Assembly: GCF_018406605.1 (NCBI RefSeq)
Contig: NZ_AP024545.1
Location: 806,001 to 870,000, forward strand
DNA: 64,000 nucleotides
Origin: Noviluteimonas caseinilytica
GTDB taxonomy: Bacteria; Pseudomonadota; Gammaproteobacteria; Xanthomonadales; Xanthomonadaceae
Reading direction: 5' to 3'
Both the position numbers and the translations under genes were made by a program. The notes beneath the pieces are model-generated. The model was given only the letters and a program-made list of their open reading frames with translations. It did not search any database and was not told the origin of the DNA. Shown one piece after another: positions 53,250 through 60,688 of this stretch. Within the stretch, counting starts at the first letter, position 1; the number at the start of each line of letters is the position of its first letter.

Positions 53250-53295
53250 CCGGACCCGCGCGGGGCCCAAGGCCCCGACCTTCAACGCGTGCCGA

Positions 53296-54153
53296 TCAGC
53301 GCGAACCCGCCGCGCCCGCCGCCACCGGTTCCACCTGGCCCTGCTTCACGGCCTGCTTGCCGGCGGCGTGTGCATCGAGCGCCGCGCGCAGGCGGTCCGG
53401 CGGGAGGTAGCCACCCAGCTCCGCGCCGTCCTGGGTGAGCACCAGCGGGGTCCCTTCCAGGCCCACGCGGCGGCCGACGTCGTATTCCATCGTGACCGGG
53501 TTGGTGCAGGTCTTCGCCGGGATCGGACGGTCGTTCTTCGCGTCGGTGAGCGCGCGGCGCGGATCGGTCGAGCACCACACCGAGACCATCTTGTTGAAGT
53601 CCGGGCTGCCCAGGCCCATGCGCGGGAACGCCACGTACTGCACGGCGATGCCCTGCTTGTTGTATTCGGCGATCTGGCTGTGGAACTTGCGGCAATAGCC
53701 GCATTCCACGTCGGTGAAGACGGTGACCGTGTACTTCGGGTTGGGCGGCGAGAAGACGATGCGGTCGCGGATCGGGATGGTCTTCAGCAGGTCGCGGCGC
53801 ACGCCTTCCATCACCGGTTCGCCGAGGTCCTTGCGCGTGGCGATGTCGAACAGCTTGCCCTGCATCAGGTACTTGCCGTCGTCGCTGATGTAGAAGACTT
53901 CGCCGGCGACCACGGCCTGGCGGAAGCCGGGGATCGGCGCCGGGCCCACGCGGTCGACCGACACGCTGGGGTTGATCTTGCGGATGGCGGCGCGCGCGCG
54001 GGCTTCGGGCGTGCCGGCGGCGTAGGCAGGTTCGGTGACCGGCGCAGGCTTGGATTGCGCGCCGGGCTTGGCCGCGGTGGCCGGTGCCGCGCTCTGGGCG
54101 CAGGCGGACAGGCTGAGGGCGACGCCGAGCAGGGTGAGGGGAAGGCGCTTCAT
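53296..54153 (-). CDS. dsbC: Thiol:disulfide interchange protein DsbC-like, probable lipoprotein
   Basis: Periplasmic disulphide isomerase of 285 aa. The DsbC N-terminal dimerisation domain is followed by a thioredoxin domain with active site C151-G-Y-C154. The cis-Pro is in LEGTPLVL. A second Cys pair (WCSTD, TCTNP) corresponds to the structural disulphide of E. coli DsbC. The signal peptide MKRLPLTLLGVALSLSACAQ has a lipobox (LSAC), so it may be lipid-anchored, unlike soluble E. coli DsbC. A longer frame upstream is open, but MKRLPL is the natural start. The xerD-dsbC order is conserved. Confidence 0.9.
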   Translation of the reverse strand: MKRLPLTLLGVALSLSACAQSAAPATAAKPGAQSKPAPVTEPAYAAGTPEARARAAIRKINPSVSVDRVGPAPIPGFRQAVVAGEVFYISDDGKYLMQGKLFDIATRKDLGEPVMEGVRRDLLKTIPIRDRIVFSPPNPKYTVTVFTDVECGYCRKFHSQIAEYNKQGIAVQYVAFPRMGLGSPDFNKMVSVWCSTDPRRALTDAKNDRPIPAKTCTNPVTMEYDVGRRVGLEGTPLVLTQDGAELGGYLPPDRLRAALDAHAAGKQAVKQGQVEPVAAGAAGSR

Positions 54154-54283
54154 CGGGATCCTGGGAATCGAAGGGAGGCCAGCGGGGGCTGGTCGACGCG
54201 CCGGATTCTGGCACGACGGCCGCGACGCACCAGTACCGGCGGTCACGCCTTCGCACACGCCTGGCCCATTCATGCCGCGGGAT

Positions 54284-55234
54284 TCATCCCCTCGGGTGAT
54301 GTTTCGCGTGCAGTTTCTGGAGATGTTCGCGCGCGACCAACGTATAGATCTGCGTGGTCGACAGCGAACTGTGCCCCAGCAGCAGTTGCAGCGCGCGCAG
54401 GTCCGCGCCGCGGTTGAGCAGGTGCGTGGCGAAGCTGTGGCGCAGGCCGTGCGGGCTGATGCGGCGCGGATCGATGCCCGCCTTCACCGCGTACTGCTTC
54501 ACCAGCATCCAGAACTTGTGGCGCGACGGCGGCTCGCCGCTGTGTTCGAGGAACAGGGACGCGAGCGCGCGCTTGCCCGCGATCTTCGGGCGCGCTTCGG
54601 CGAGATACCGCTCGAGCCAGTGCTGCGCCTCTTCGCCCAGCGGCACCAGGCGTTCCTTGCTGCCCTTGCCCATCACGCGCAGCACGCCCTGGCGCAGGTT
54701 GAGTCCCGTGGAGGGCAGGTTGCACAGCTCGCTCACGCGCAGGCCACAGGCGTACATCAGTTCGAACATCGCGCGGTCGCGCAGGCCGATCGGGTCGTGG
54801 ATTTCGGGCGCGGACAGCAGCGCATCGATTTCCGATTCCGAGAGCGCCTTCGGCAACGAACGCGGCAGGCGCGGCGGATCGATCAATGCCGTCGGATCGT
54901 CCGCGCGATCGCGGCGACGCACGCAATGGGCGTAGAACGCGCGCAACGTGGAGAGCAGGCGCGAGTTGCTGCGCGCGGAATAGCCGGCGTTCGTGCGTTC
55001 GGCGAAATAGTCGAAGAGCACCGCGCGATCGGCGGTCGCGATGCCGCCGCCGCGGCCGTCGCGCCAGCGCGCCAGGCCTTCCAGGTCGCTGCGATAACTT
55101 TCGAGCGTGGCCTGCGCCACGCCGCTTTCGGACCACAGCGCATCGAGGAATGCCGCGATCGCCGCTTCGTCGGCCGCGTTCACCGGGGCGCGCTGCAGGG
55201 CGATGGCGCGAAGTTCGGACGGCTTGGAAGGCAT
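54284..55234 (-). CDS. xerD: Site-specific tyrosine recombinase XerD
   Basis: Resolves chromosome dimers at dif with XerC; 316 aa. The SAM-like N-terminal domain is followed by the catalytic domain with Arg in ACGLRVSEL, Lys in GKGSKERLVPLG, HxxR in SPHGLRHSFATHLL, and the second His and the Tyr in LLGHSSLSTTQIYT. XerD rather than XerC is favoured by the neighbour dsbC and the DPTALIDPPRLPRSLPKALS segment. The dif site was not found here. Confidence 0.93.
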   Translation of the reverse strand: MPSKPSELRAIALQRAPVNAADEAAIAAFLDALWSESGVAQATLESYRSDLEGLARWRDGRGGGIATADRAVLFDYFAERTNAGYSARSNSRLLSTLRAFYAHCVRRRDRADDPTALIDPPRLPRSLPKALSESEIDALLSAPEIHDPIGLRDRAMFELMYACGLRVSELCNLPSTGLNLRQGVLRVMGKGSKERLVPLGEEAQHWLERYLAEARPKIAGKRALASLFLEHSGEPPSRHKFWMLVKQYAVKAGIDPRRISPHGLRHSFATHLLNRGADLRALQLLLGHSSLSTTQIYTLVAREHLQKLHAKHHPRG

Positions 55235-55280
55235 GGCGACAGATTAGCGCAGCGCTTTGGCGCGGGCGCGCCAATGCGCT

Positions 55281-55309
55281 CCCAAAATTTTGCTGCGCAA
55301 AACTTTGGG
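55281..55309. repeat. 13-bp inverted repeat with 3-base loop
   Basis: CCCAAAATTTTGC, TGC, GCAAAACTTTGGG: arms pair 12 of 13. It lies 47 bases upstream of xerD, in the gene-free interval 55235-55950. Function unknown; it could be a repeat-family unit or a protein binding site. Confidence 0.7.
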
Positions 55310-55350
55310 CCCCGGCCCTGTACACCCACATTCCCCCGCGCTGTCGCGCC

Positions 55351-55373
55351 GCCCCCTTTGACTCAAAGGGGGC
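55351..55373. repeat. 9-bp perfect inverted repeat
   Basis: GCCCCCTTT, GACTC, AAAGGGGGC. Perfect arms, no T-run. Similar short palindromes are common between genes in this family of bacteria (general knowledge, not checked). Confidence 0.65.
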
Positions 55374-55506
55374 TCTCCATCGATGGGAAGCACCGAAACG
55401 TTTTGTTCGCAAATTCTGTTGCGCAAGCAAAGCGCCAGCCAAACAAGCTTCATAAGCAGCGCGCTGCTTTCGCAAACCGAATTTGCAGACATCAACGTTG
55501 CGGTGA

Positions 55507-55621
55507 GGCGCACCGCACGCCGAGCCAATCCCGCGCAGCCGTCCATGGATGGACGGCGCCGATGCTCGCAGCCAAGGATGGCGAGGCAGCGGAGCGGGAT
55601 TGGCTGGGCGTGCAGTGCGCC
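55507..55621 (+). repeat. Structured element A: long imperfect palindrome with GGA hairpins
   Basis: The outer arms are 55507-55534 and 55594-55621 (28 bases, 26 paired). Inside, after 3 bases, is a hairpin at 55538-55557 with stem GCCGTCCA/TGGACGGC and loop TGGA. A second small hairpin follows with stem GCCA/TGGC and loop AGGA (55571-55582). Both loops present A-N-GGA on the plus strand. No protein gene fits this stretch. It shares its layout with element B. Confidence 0.7.
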
Positions 55622-55710
55622 ATCCGTCCGGGTGCAGCTGTTCGCCAGCCACTTACCGATCCGGTGCGAGGCACTACGCCTACGCAGCGTCGCAACGCTC
55701 AGGTCGCGAA

Positions 55711-55836
55711 GCGCTTCGACGTGATGAGGGTGATAGGTCCTTGAAGTGCGCCATGGATGGCGCACGGCCGGTGCTTGGAGCAGGGACAGCGGAACGCGCC
55801 GGGCAAGGACCTGTCGCCCTCATCGCGGCGGAGCGC
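55711..55836 (+). repeat. Structured element B: long imperfect palindrome with GGA hairpin
   Basis: The outer arms are 55711-55743 and 55804-55836 (33 bases, 28 paired; two of the mismatches would be G-U in RNA). After 2 bases comes a hairpin at 55746-55765 with stem GTGCGCCA/TGGCGCAC and loop TGGA. The following 38 bases hold TGC-TTGGA-GCA and further GGA triplets. Compared with element A, the core CCATGGATGG is identical but the outer stem bases differ and still pair. Confidence 0.7.
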
Positions 55837-55878
55837 CGGGCCGGAGGCGGTTGATGCGCTTTACGCTTTTGCTTCTGG

Positions 55879-55898
55879 ATCCCCGCCTGCGCGGGGAT
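55879..55898. repeat. REP-like palindrome
   Basis: ATCCCCGC, CTGC, GCGGGGAT. The other strand encodes the VIPAQAGIQ peptide known from many spurious reading frames that cross this repeat type in proteobacteria. Located 52 bases before the RDD gene. Confidence 0.75.
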
Positions 55899-55950
55899 GA
55901 CGAGCGCAAGCCACCAGGACTGCCGAAAGCGCCGCGCTATCCTTTCGCCC

Positions 55951-56421
55951 ATGACCGATGCCCCGACGCCCCGCCGCCCCACCCTCGTCTTCTGGCGCCT
56001 GCTGGCCCTGGTGTACGACGTCTTCCCGGTGGTCGCGCTGTGGATGCTGGCGTCGCTGGCCTTCACCCTCGGCTACACGATCGCCGGCCACGACCCGCAC
56101 CAGAACATCGCCGCCTTCAGCCCGCTGCAGTGGGTGTTGTGGGCCGTGTGCTGGTTGATCGGCGGCCTGTACGCCGTCCTGAGCTGGCACCGCGGCGGGC
56201 AGACGCTCGGCATGCGTCCGTGGCGCCTGCGCGTGGTGGATGCCTCGGGCGCCCTCGCCTCGTGGCGCGCGCTGTGGATCCGCTATGCAGTGGGCGCGGT
56301 GTCGCTGGCGCTCGCGGGCCTGGGCTTCTGGTGGGCGTGGATCGATCGCGACCGCCTCACCTGGCACGACCGCGCCAGCGGCACGCGCATGGAACGCATG
56401 CCGCCGCGCACGAAGGCCTAG
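55951..56421 (+). CDS. RDD family membrane protein
   Basis: 156 aa with three or four membrane segments (LLALVYDVFPVVALWMLASLAF, LQWVLWAVCWLIGGLYAVL, ALWIRYAVGAVSLALAGLGF). The RDD hallmark is seen in RLLALVYD near the N-terminus and in GQTLGMRPWRLRVVD. The C-terminus WHDRASGTRME is typical. Role unknown; some RDD proteins act in ion transport. The TAG stop forms a CTAG overlap with the lptG stop on the other strand (56418-56421). Confidence 0.85.
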   Translation: MTDAPTPRRPTLVFWRLLALVYDVFPVVALWMLASLAFTLGYTIAGHDPHQNIAAFSPLQWVLWAVCWLIGGLYAVLSWHRGGQTLGMRPWRLRVVDASGALASWRALWIRYAVGAVSLALAGLGFWWAWIDRDRLTWHDRASGTRMERMPPRTKA

Positions 56422-57518
56422 CCCGACCGTCGCCGGAACAACAGCATCGACGTCCCCATCATCACCACCAGCGGCAACAGGTAGGCGATGCGGAAATCGA
56501 TGTGGTAGGCGCGTGCGAGGTTGCCGAACAGCGTCTGCAGCATCCAGAAGCCGAGCGCGAACACGATGCCGATGAACAGGCGCTTGCCCAGCCCGCCGCT
56601 GCGCAGCGAACCGAACGCGAACGGCACCGCCGCCAGGCACAACGCGAGCACGTTGAGCGCGTAGAACCAGCGGCTCCAGTAGATCTCTTCGAAGTCGAGC
56701 GAATCCAGGCCGTTGCGCTTGAAGTAGTCGATGCTGTTCTTCAGTTCCTTCGACGGCAGGTAGCGCGGGCGCGTGACGCTGGCGGCGAGCGCGGCGTCGT
56801 CCAGCTGCGTCTTCCAGCGTTCCTCCGGGATGTGTTCCTGCCGCACCGAGGCATCGTCGAATCTCGTGCGCACCACGTCGCGCAGCAGCCAGCCGGACTG
56901 GCGATGCTCGGCGACCGCGGCCTGCGCGATCGAGGCCAGCCGCCCGCGTTCGTCGAACTGGTACAGGCTCACGTCGCGCAGCTCGAGCCAGTGGTCCGCG
57001 CCCGACGTGCGCTGCTGCCCGGTGTGCGCGTTGAGGAACATGTCGCCTTCGCGCGCCCACACGCCCTGGTACTGCGCGGAGATCGCGTTGTTGGACTTGG
57101 CTTCCGACTTCACGTTGTCGGCCTGGCGCTGGCCCCAAGGCGCGAGCGTTTCGCCGTTGACCACCATCAGCAACGTCAGCAACGCCAGCGCGAGCGCAAC
57201 CGCACCGCTCAGGCGACGGCGCGACAGGCCCACCGCGCGCAACGCGGTGAGTTCGGAACTGGCGGCCAGCTGGCCCAGCCCCATCAGCGCACCGACGACG
57301 GCCGCGGTGGGGAACAACGTGTACGCACGGCGCGGCGCGGTGTAGAGGATCGACACCAGCGCGTGCATGAAGTCGTAGCGGCCCGTGCCGATGTCGCCGA
57401 GTTCGCCGATCGTGGCCTGGATCAGGTCCAGGCCGAGCACGATGCCCCACGTCGCGAGCACGGTGACGATCACCACGCGCCCGATGTAGAGGTCGTGGAT
57501 CTTCGGGAACGGCATCAT
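56418..57518 (-). CDS. lptG: LPS export permease LptG
   Basis: One of the two membrane subunits of the LptB2FG ABC transporter that extracts LPS from the inner membrane; 366 aa. Six membrane segments, three at each end, enclose a periplasmic beta-jellyroll domain. LTALRAVGLSRRRLSGAV is the coupling-helix region contacting LptB. Start MMPFPKIHDLYIGR; it overlaps the lptF stop as ATGATG. Confidence 0.94.
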   Translation of the reverse strand: MMPFPKIHDLYIGRVVIVTVLATWGIVLGLDLIQATIGELGDIGTGRYDFMHALVSILYTAPRRAYTLFPTAAVVGALMGLGQLAASSELTALRAVGLSRRRLSGAVALALALLTLLMVVNGETLAPWGQRQADNVKSEAKSNNAISAQYQGVWAREGDMFLNAHTGQQRTSGADHWLELRDVSLYQFDERGRLASIAQAAVAEHRQSGWLLRDVVRTRFDDASVRQEHIPEERWKTQLDDAALAASVTRPRYLPSKELKNSIDYFKRNGLDSLDFEEIYWSRWFYALNVLALCLAAVPFAFGSLRSGGLGKRLFIGIVFALGFWMLQTLFGNLARAYHIDFRIAYLLPLVVMMGTSMLLFRRRSG

Positions 57519-58612
57519 GCCGACGCTCCCGCGCGACGCAGCTTCGGCGTGGACATCTTCCCGTCGCGCACGTACAGCCAGGCCGCGAACGCGAGCAGCG
57601 GCAGGAACAACCACCAAAGACCCAGCGCCGCAGGCGACTTGCCTTCGGAAATCCACTGCGTGCCGAGGATGGTGAGGTTCATGCCCACGAGGTATCCGAG
57701 GAAGGCCATCAGCACGCGGCCGTAACGCGCCTGCCGCGGCGCGCTGCGCGCCATCGGCACCGCGATCAGCGCGAAGGCGAGCGCCAACAGGATCGGCGCG
57801 ATGCGCCAGTGCAGTTGCGCGGCGGCTTCGGGGCGCGCGTCGGTCAGCAGGTCCAGCGTCGATTCCAGTTCCGGATCGTTCTTCCTGCGCTTGATGTCGG
57901 CGTCGGGCAGGCGCAGTTCGTTGCGCTTGTAGCGCATCAGGCGGTAATCGCGACCGGGGCCGGCCGGGCCTTCGACGCGGAAGCCATCGTCCAGGCGCAG
58001 GTAACGCGTGCCGTCGCGCTCCAGGTACAGCGACCCGGACGCCGACGTGCTCACGTCCACGCGCTCGCCTTCCAGCCGATGCACGAACATCTGCGTGAAG
58101 GTGCGCCCGTCCGCGCTCATGCCGCCCACGTACACGATGCCGCCGTTGTTCGGCAGCGCGGTGAACTTGCCGGGCTCCAGGCCCGTGATCAGCAGGTTGC
58201 GGTTGGCCTCGTAGACCATCTGGTCGCCCAGGCGCTTGGCCGACGGGCCCAGCCACAGGGCGCACACCGCGATGACCGCCACGACCGGCAAGGTCACCAT
58301 CATCAGCGGACGCAACATGCGGCCCGGGCCGATGCCGATGGAGGCCAGCACGGGCATTTCGGAATCGCGATACAGCCGGCCCAGCGCCAGCAGCAGGCCG
58401 AGCATCAGCGACAGCGGCAGCAGGATGGGCAGGAAATCCACCAGGCGCAGGCCCAGCTGCGAGAGCAGCAGGCCCGCCGGGACCTTGCCGCGCGCGATCT
58501 CGCCGAGCAGGTCGGCGAACACGCCGCCCAGGCTCACCAGGCCCAGCACCACCATCGCGGCGAATACGGATTGGGTGAATTCGCGCGTGAGATAGCGGTC
58601 AAGCTTGGGCAT
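57515..58612 (-). CDS. lptF: LPS export permease LptF
   Basis: Partner of LptG; 365 aa, same six-segment plus jellyroll layout. LDRYLTREFTQSVFAAMVVLG at the N-terminus and PVLASIGIGPGRMLRPLMM (coupling region) are typical. The start MPKLDRYL is chosen over an ATG ten codons earlier because LptF proteins begin this way. Divergent from pepA, as in E. coli. Confidence 0.94.
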   Translation of the reverse strand: MPKLDRYLTREFTQSVFAAMVVLGLVSLGGVFADLLGEIARGKVPAGLLLSQLGLRLVDFLPILLPLSLMLGLLLALGRLYRDSEMPVLASIGIGPGRMLRPLMMVTLPVVAVIAVCALWLGPSAKRLGDQMVYEANRNLLITGLEPGKFTALPNNGGIVYVGGMSADGRTFTQMFVHRLEGERVDVSTSASGSLYLERDGTRYLRLDDGFRVEGPAGPGRDYRLMRYKRNELRLPDADIKRRKNDPELESTLDLLTDARPEAAAQLHWRIAPILLALAFALIAVPMARSAPRQARYGRVLMAFLGYLVGMNLTILGTQWISEGKSPAALGLWWLFLPLLAFAAWLYVRDGKMSTPKLRRAGASA

Positions 58613-58656
58613 CGGGCCTCGGAGATCGGTAGACTTCCGCATTCGTTATCCGGGCG

Positions 58657-58662
58657 ATTGTA
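58657..58662 (-). promoter_or_regulatory. Candidate -10 hexamer for lptFG
   Basis: TACAAT on the minus strand (five of six matches), 44 bases before the lptF start in the 120-base divergent gap with pepA. No convincing -35 at 17 bases. Confidence 0.35.
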
Positions 58663-58732
58663 CGGGACTGCCTCCGCGGTCCCACGTCTTCCCGGCTTCC
58701 CCCGACACGACGTTACGTTCCCGGATCCGCTG

Positions 58733-60211
58733 ATGTCCCTCGAATTCACGCTGTCCTCCGCCGCCCCCGCCGGCGCCGCCACCGACTGCATCATCGTCGG
58801 CGCGTTCGCCGACGACAGCCTTGCCCCCGCGGCGCAGGCGCTCGACGCCGCCAGCGGCGGCAAGCTCGCCGCCCTGGTCGCGCGTGGCGACGTCAGCGGC
58901 AAGACCGGTCGCACCGCGTTGCTGCACGACCTGCCCGGCGTCGCCGCGCCGCGCGTGCTGGTGATCGGCCTCGGCGATCGCGCCAAGTTCGGCACCGCGC
59001 AATACCTCAAGGCCGTCGGCGATGCCGCGCGCGCGCTGCGCACGGGCCCGGTCGCCCATGCGTTGTTCACGCTGTCGGAAGTGCCGGTGCTCGAGCGCGA
59101 CGCCGCCTGGAACATCCGCCAGGCCATCGTCGCCGCCTCGCACGCGTGCTACCGCTACACCGCCACGCTCGGCGCGAAGAACAAGAAGCGCGAAGAGACG
59201 GGCCTGAAGTCGATGGCGGTCGCCGGCGACGACGCGCATGCGCTCGCGCAGGGCAAGGCCATCGCCGCGGGCGTCGCGTTCGCGCGCGAACTCGGCAACC
59301 TGCCGCCCAACGTGTGCAACCCGCAATACCTCGGCCAGCAGGCGCGCGAATTCACCGCGCGCTTCGACAAGGCCGAATGCGACGTGCTCGGCCGCGACCA
59401 GATGGAAGCGCTCGGAATGGACTCGCTGCTTGCCGTTGCGCAGGGCTCGGCCAACGAGCCGCAGATGGTCGTGATGAAGTGGAACAACGGCGGCGACGCC
59501 AAGCCCTACGTCCTCGTCGGCAAGGGCATCACCTTCGATACCGGCGGCATCAACCTGAAGACGCAGGGCGGCATCGAGGAAATGAAGTACGACATGTGCG
59601 GCGCCGCGACGGTGATGGGCACCTTCGTCGCCGCGGTCGGCATGCAGTTGCCGGTCAACCTCGTCGTCGTCGTGCCCGCCGTCGAGAACATGCCCGACGG
59701 CAACAGCTATCGCCCGTCCGACGTGCTCACGTCGATGTCCGGCAAGACCATCGAAGTCGGCAACACCGACGCCGAAGGCCGCCTGATCCTGTGCGATGCG
59801 CTCACCTATGCGCAGCGCTTCGAGCCCGTCGCGCTGGTCGACGTCGCCACGCTCACCGGCGCCTGCGTCGTCGCGCTCGGCAAGTACGCCAGCGGCCTGA
59901 TGAGCAAGCACGACGACCTGGCGAACGAGCTGGCCGCCGCCGGCGAAACCACCTTCGACCGCGCGTGGCGCCTCCCGCTGTGGGACGAATACCAGTCGCT
60001 GCTGGAATCCAGCTTCGCCGACGTCTACAACATCGGCGGCCGCTGGGCCGGTGCGATCACCGCGGGCTGCTTCCTCGCACGCTTCGCCGAAGGGCAGCGC
60101 TGGGCGCACCTGGACATCGCCGGCGTCGCCAACGACGAAGGCAAGCGCGGCATGGCCACCGGCCGCCCGGTGAACCTGCTCGCGCAGTGGTTGCTCGACC
60201 GCGGCGCCTGA
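58733..60211 (+). CDS. pepA: Leucyl aminopeptidase (M17)
   Basis: Hexameric two-metal aminopeptidase of 492 aa that trims N-terminal residues; in E. coli it also binds DNA at Xer sites. The active-site signature NTDAEGRL lies at residues 344-351. The metal ligands sit in VLVGKGITFDTGGINLK and MKYDMCGAA. Divergent from lptF, followed by holC and valS, a conserved gammaproteobacterial order. Confidence 0.97.
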   Translation: MSLEFTLSSAAPAGAATDCIIVGAFADDSLAPAAQALDAASGGKLAALVARGDVSGKTGRTALLHDLPGVAAPRVLVIGLGDRAKFGTAQYLKAVGDAARALRTGPVAHALFTLSEVPVLERDAAWNIRQAIVAASHACYRYTATLGAKNKKREETGLKSMAVAGDDAHALAQGKAIAAGVAFARELGNLPPNVCNPQYLGQQAREFTARFDKAECDVLGRDQMEALGMDSLLAVAQGSANEPQMVVMKWNNGGDAKPYVLVGKGITFDTGGINLKTQGGIEEMKYDMCGAATVMGTFVAAVGMQLPVNLVVVVPAVENMPDGNSYRPSDVLTSMSGKTIEVGNTDAEGRLILCDALTYAQRFEPVALVDVATLTGACVVALGKYASGLMSKHDDLANELAAAGETTFDRAWRLPLWDEYQSLLESSFADVYNIGGRWAGAITAGCFLARFAEGQRWAHLDIAGVANDEGKRGMATGRPVNLLAQWLLDRGA

Positions 60212-60214
60212 TTA

Positions 60215-60640
60215 GTGCCGCGCGCCGACTTCTATCTGATCGCCAAGCCGCGCTTCCGCGCCGAACCGTTGCGCCTGGTGTGCGAGCTCGCGCGCAAGGC
60301 GCACGACGCCGGCATCTGGACGCTGGTGCTGGCGCGCGATGCGGCGCAGGCCGAACAACTCGATGACCTGTTGTGGGACATGGGCGAAGACGCCTACATC
60401 CCGCACCAGATCGCCGGCGAAGACGTCGACGAGGAAGAGGCCGCGGTACTCATCGCGCCGCCCGGCGTCGATGCGCCGCTGCGCCCCATCGTGATCAACC
60501 TGCGCGACGGCGCGGTGGAAGGCGCGGTCGAACGCGTCCTGGAAGTCGTGCCCGCCGACGAAAGCGCGCGCGGCCCGCTGCGCGAACGCTGGAAGCAGTA
60601 CCAGTCCCGCGGCTTCGATGTCACCAAGCACGATATGTAA
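60215..60640 (+). CDS. holC: DNA polymerase III, chi subunit
   Basis: 141 aa subunit of the clamp loader that binds SSB. ADFYLIAKPRFRAEPLRLVCELARKA (in two parts, residues 4-29) and LDDLLWDMGEDAYIPHQIAG are the family core. GTG start three bases after the pepA stop. The frame is short and acidic, and the order pepA-holC-valS confirms it. Confidence 0.94.
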   Translation: MPRADFYLIAKPRFRAEPLRLVCELARKAHDAGIWTLVLARDAAQAEQLDDLLWDMGEDAYIPHQIAGEDVDEEEAAVLIAPPGVDAPLRPIVINLRDGAVEGAVERVLEVVPADESARGPLRERWKQYQSRGFDVTKHDM

Positions 60641-60688
60641 CCGCCGCGACGCGCGACAACCGATACACACGCCAGGCAGCACGCACCG

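Noticed and set aside
55244..55765. Possible gene on the minus strand (173 codons) in the gene-free interval
   Set aside because: It runs through the palindromes, has odd composition (Arg, Cys, Ser, Trp) and no start signal. The interval is better read as non-coding repeats.
55680..56066. Minus-strand frame containing the peptide VIPAQAGIQ
   Set aside because: This peptide is the translation of the REP-like palindrome at 55879-55898 and recurs in spurious annotations.
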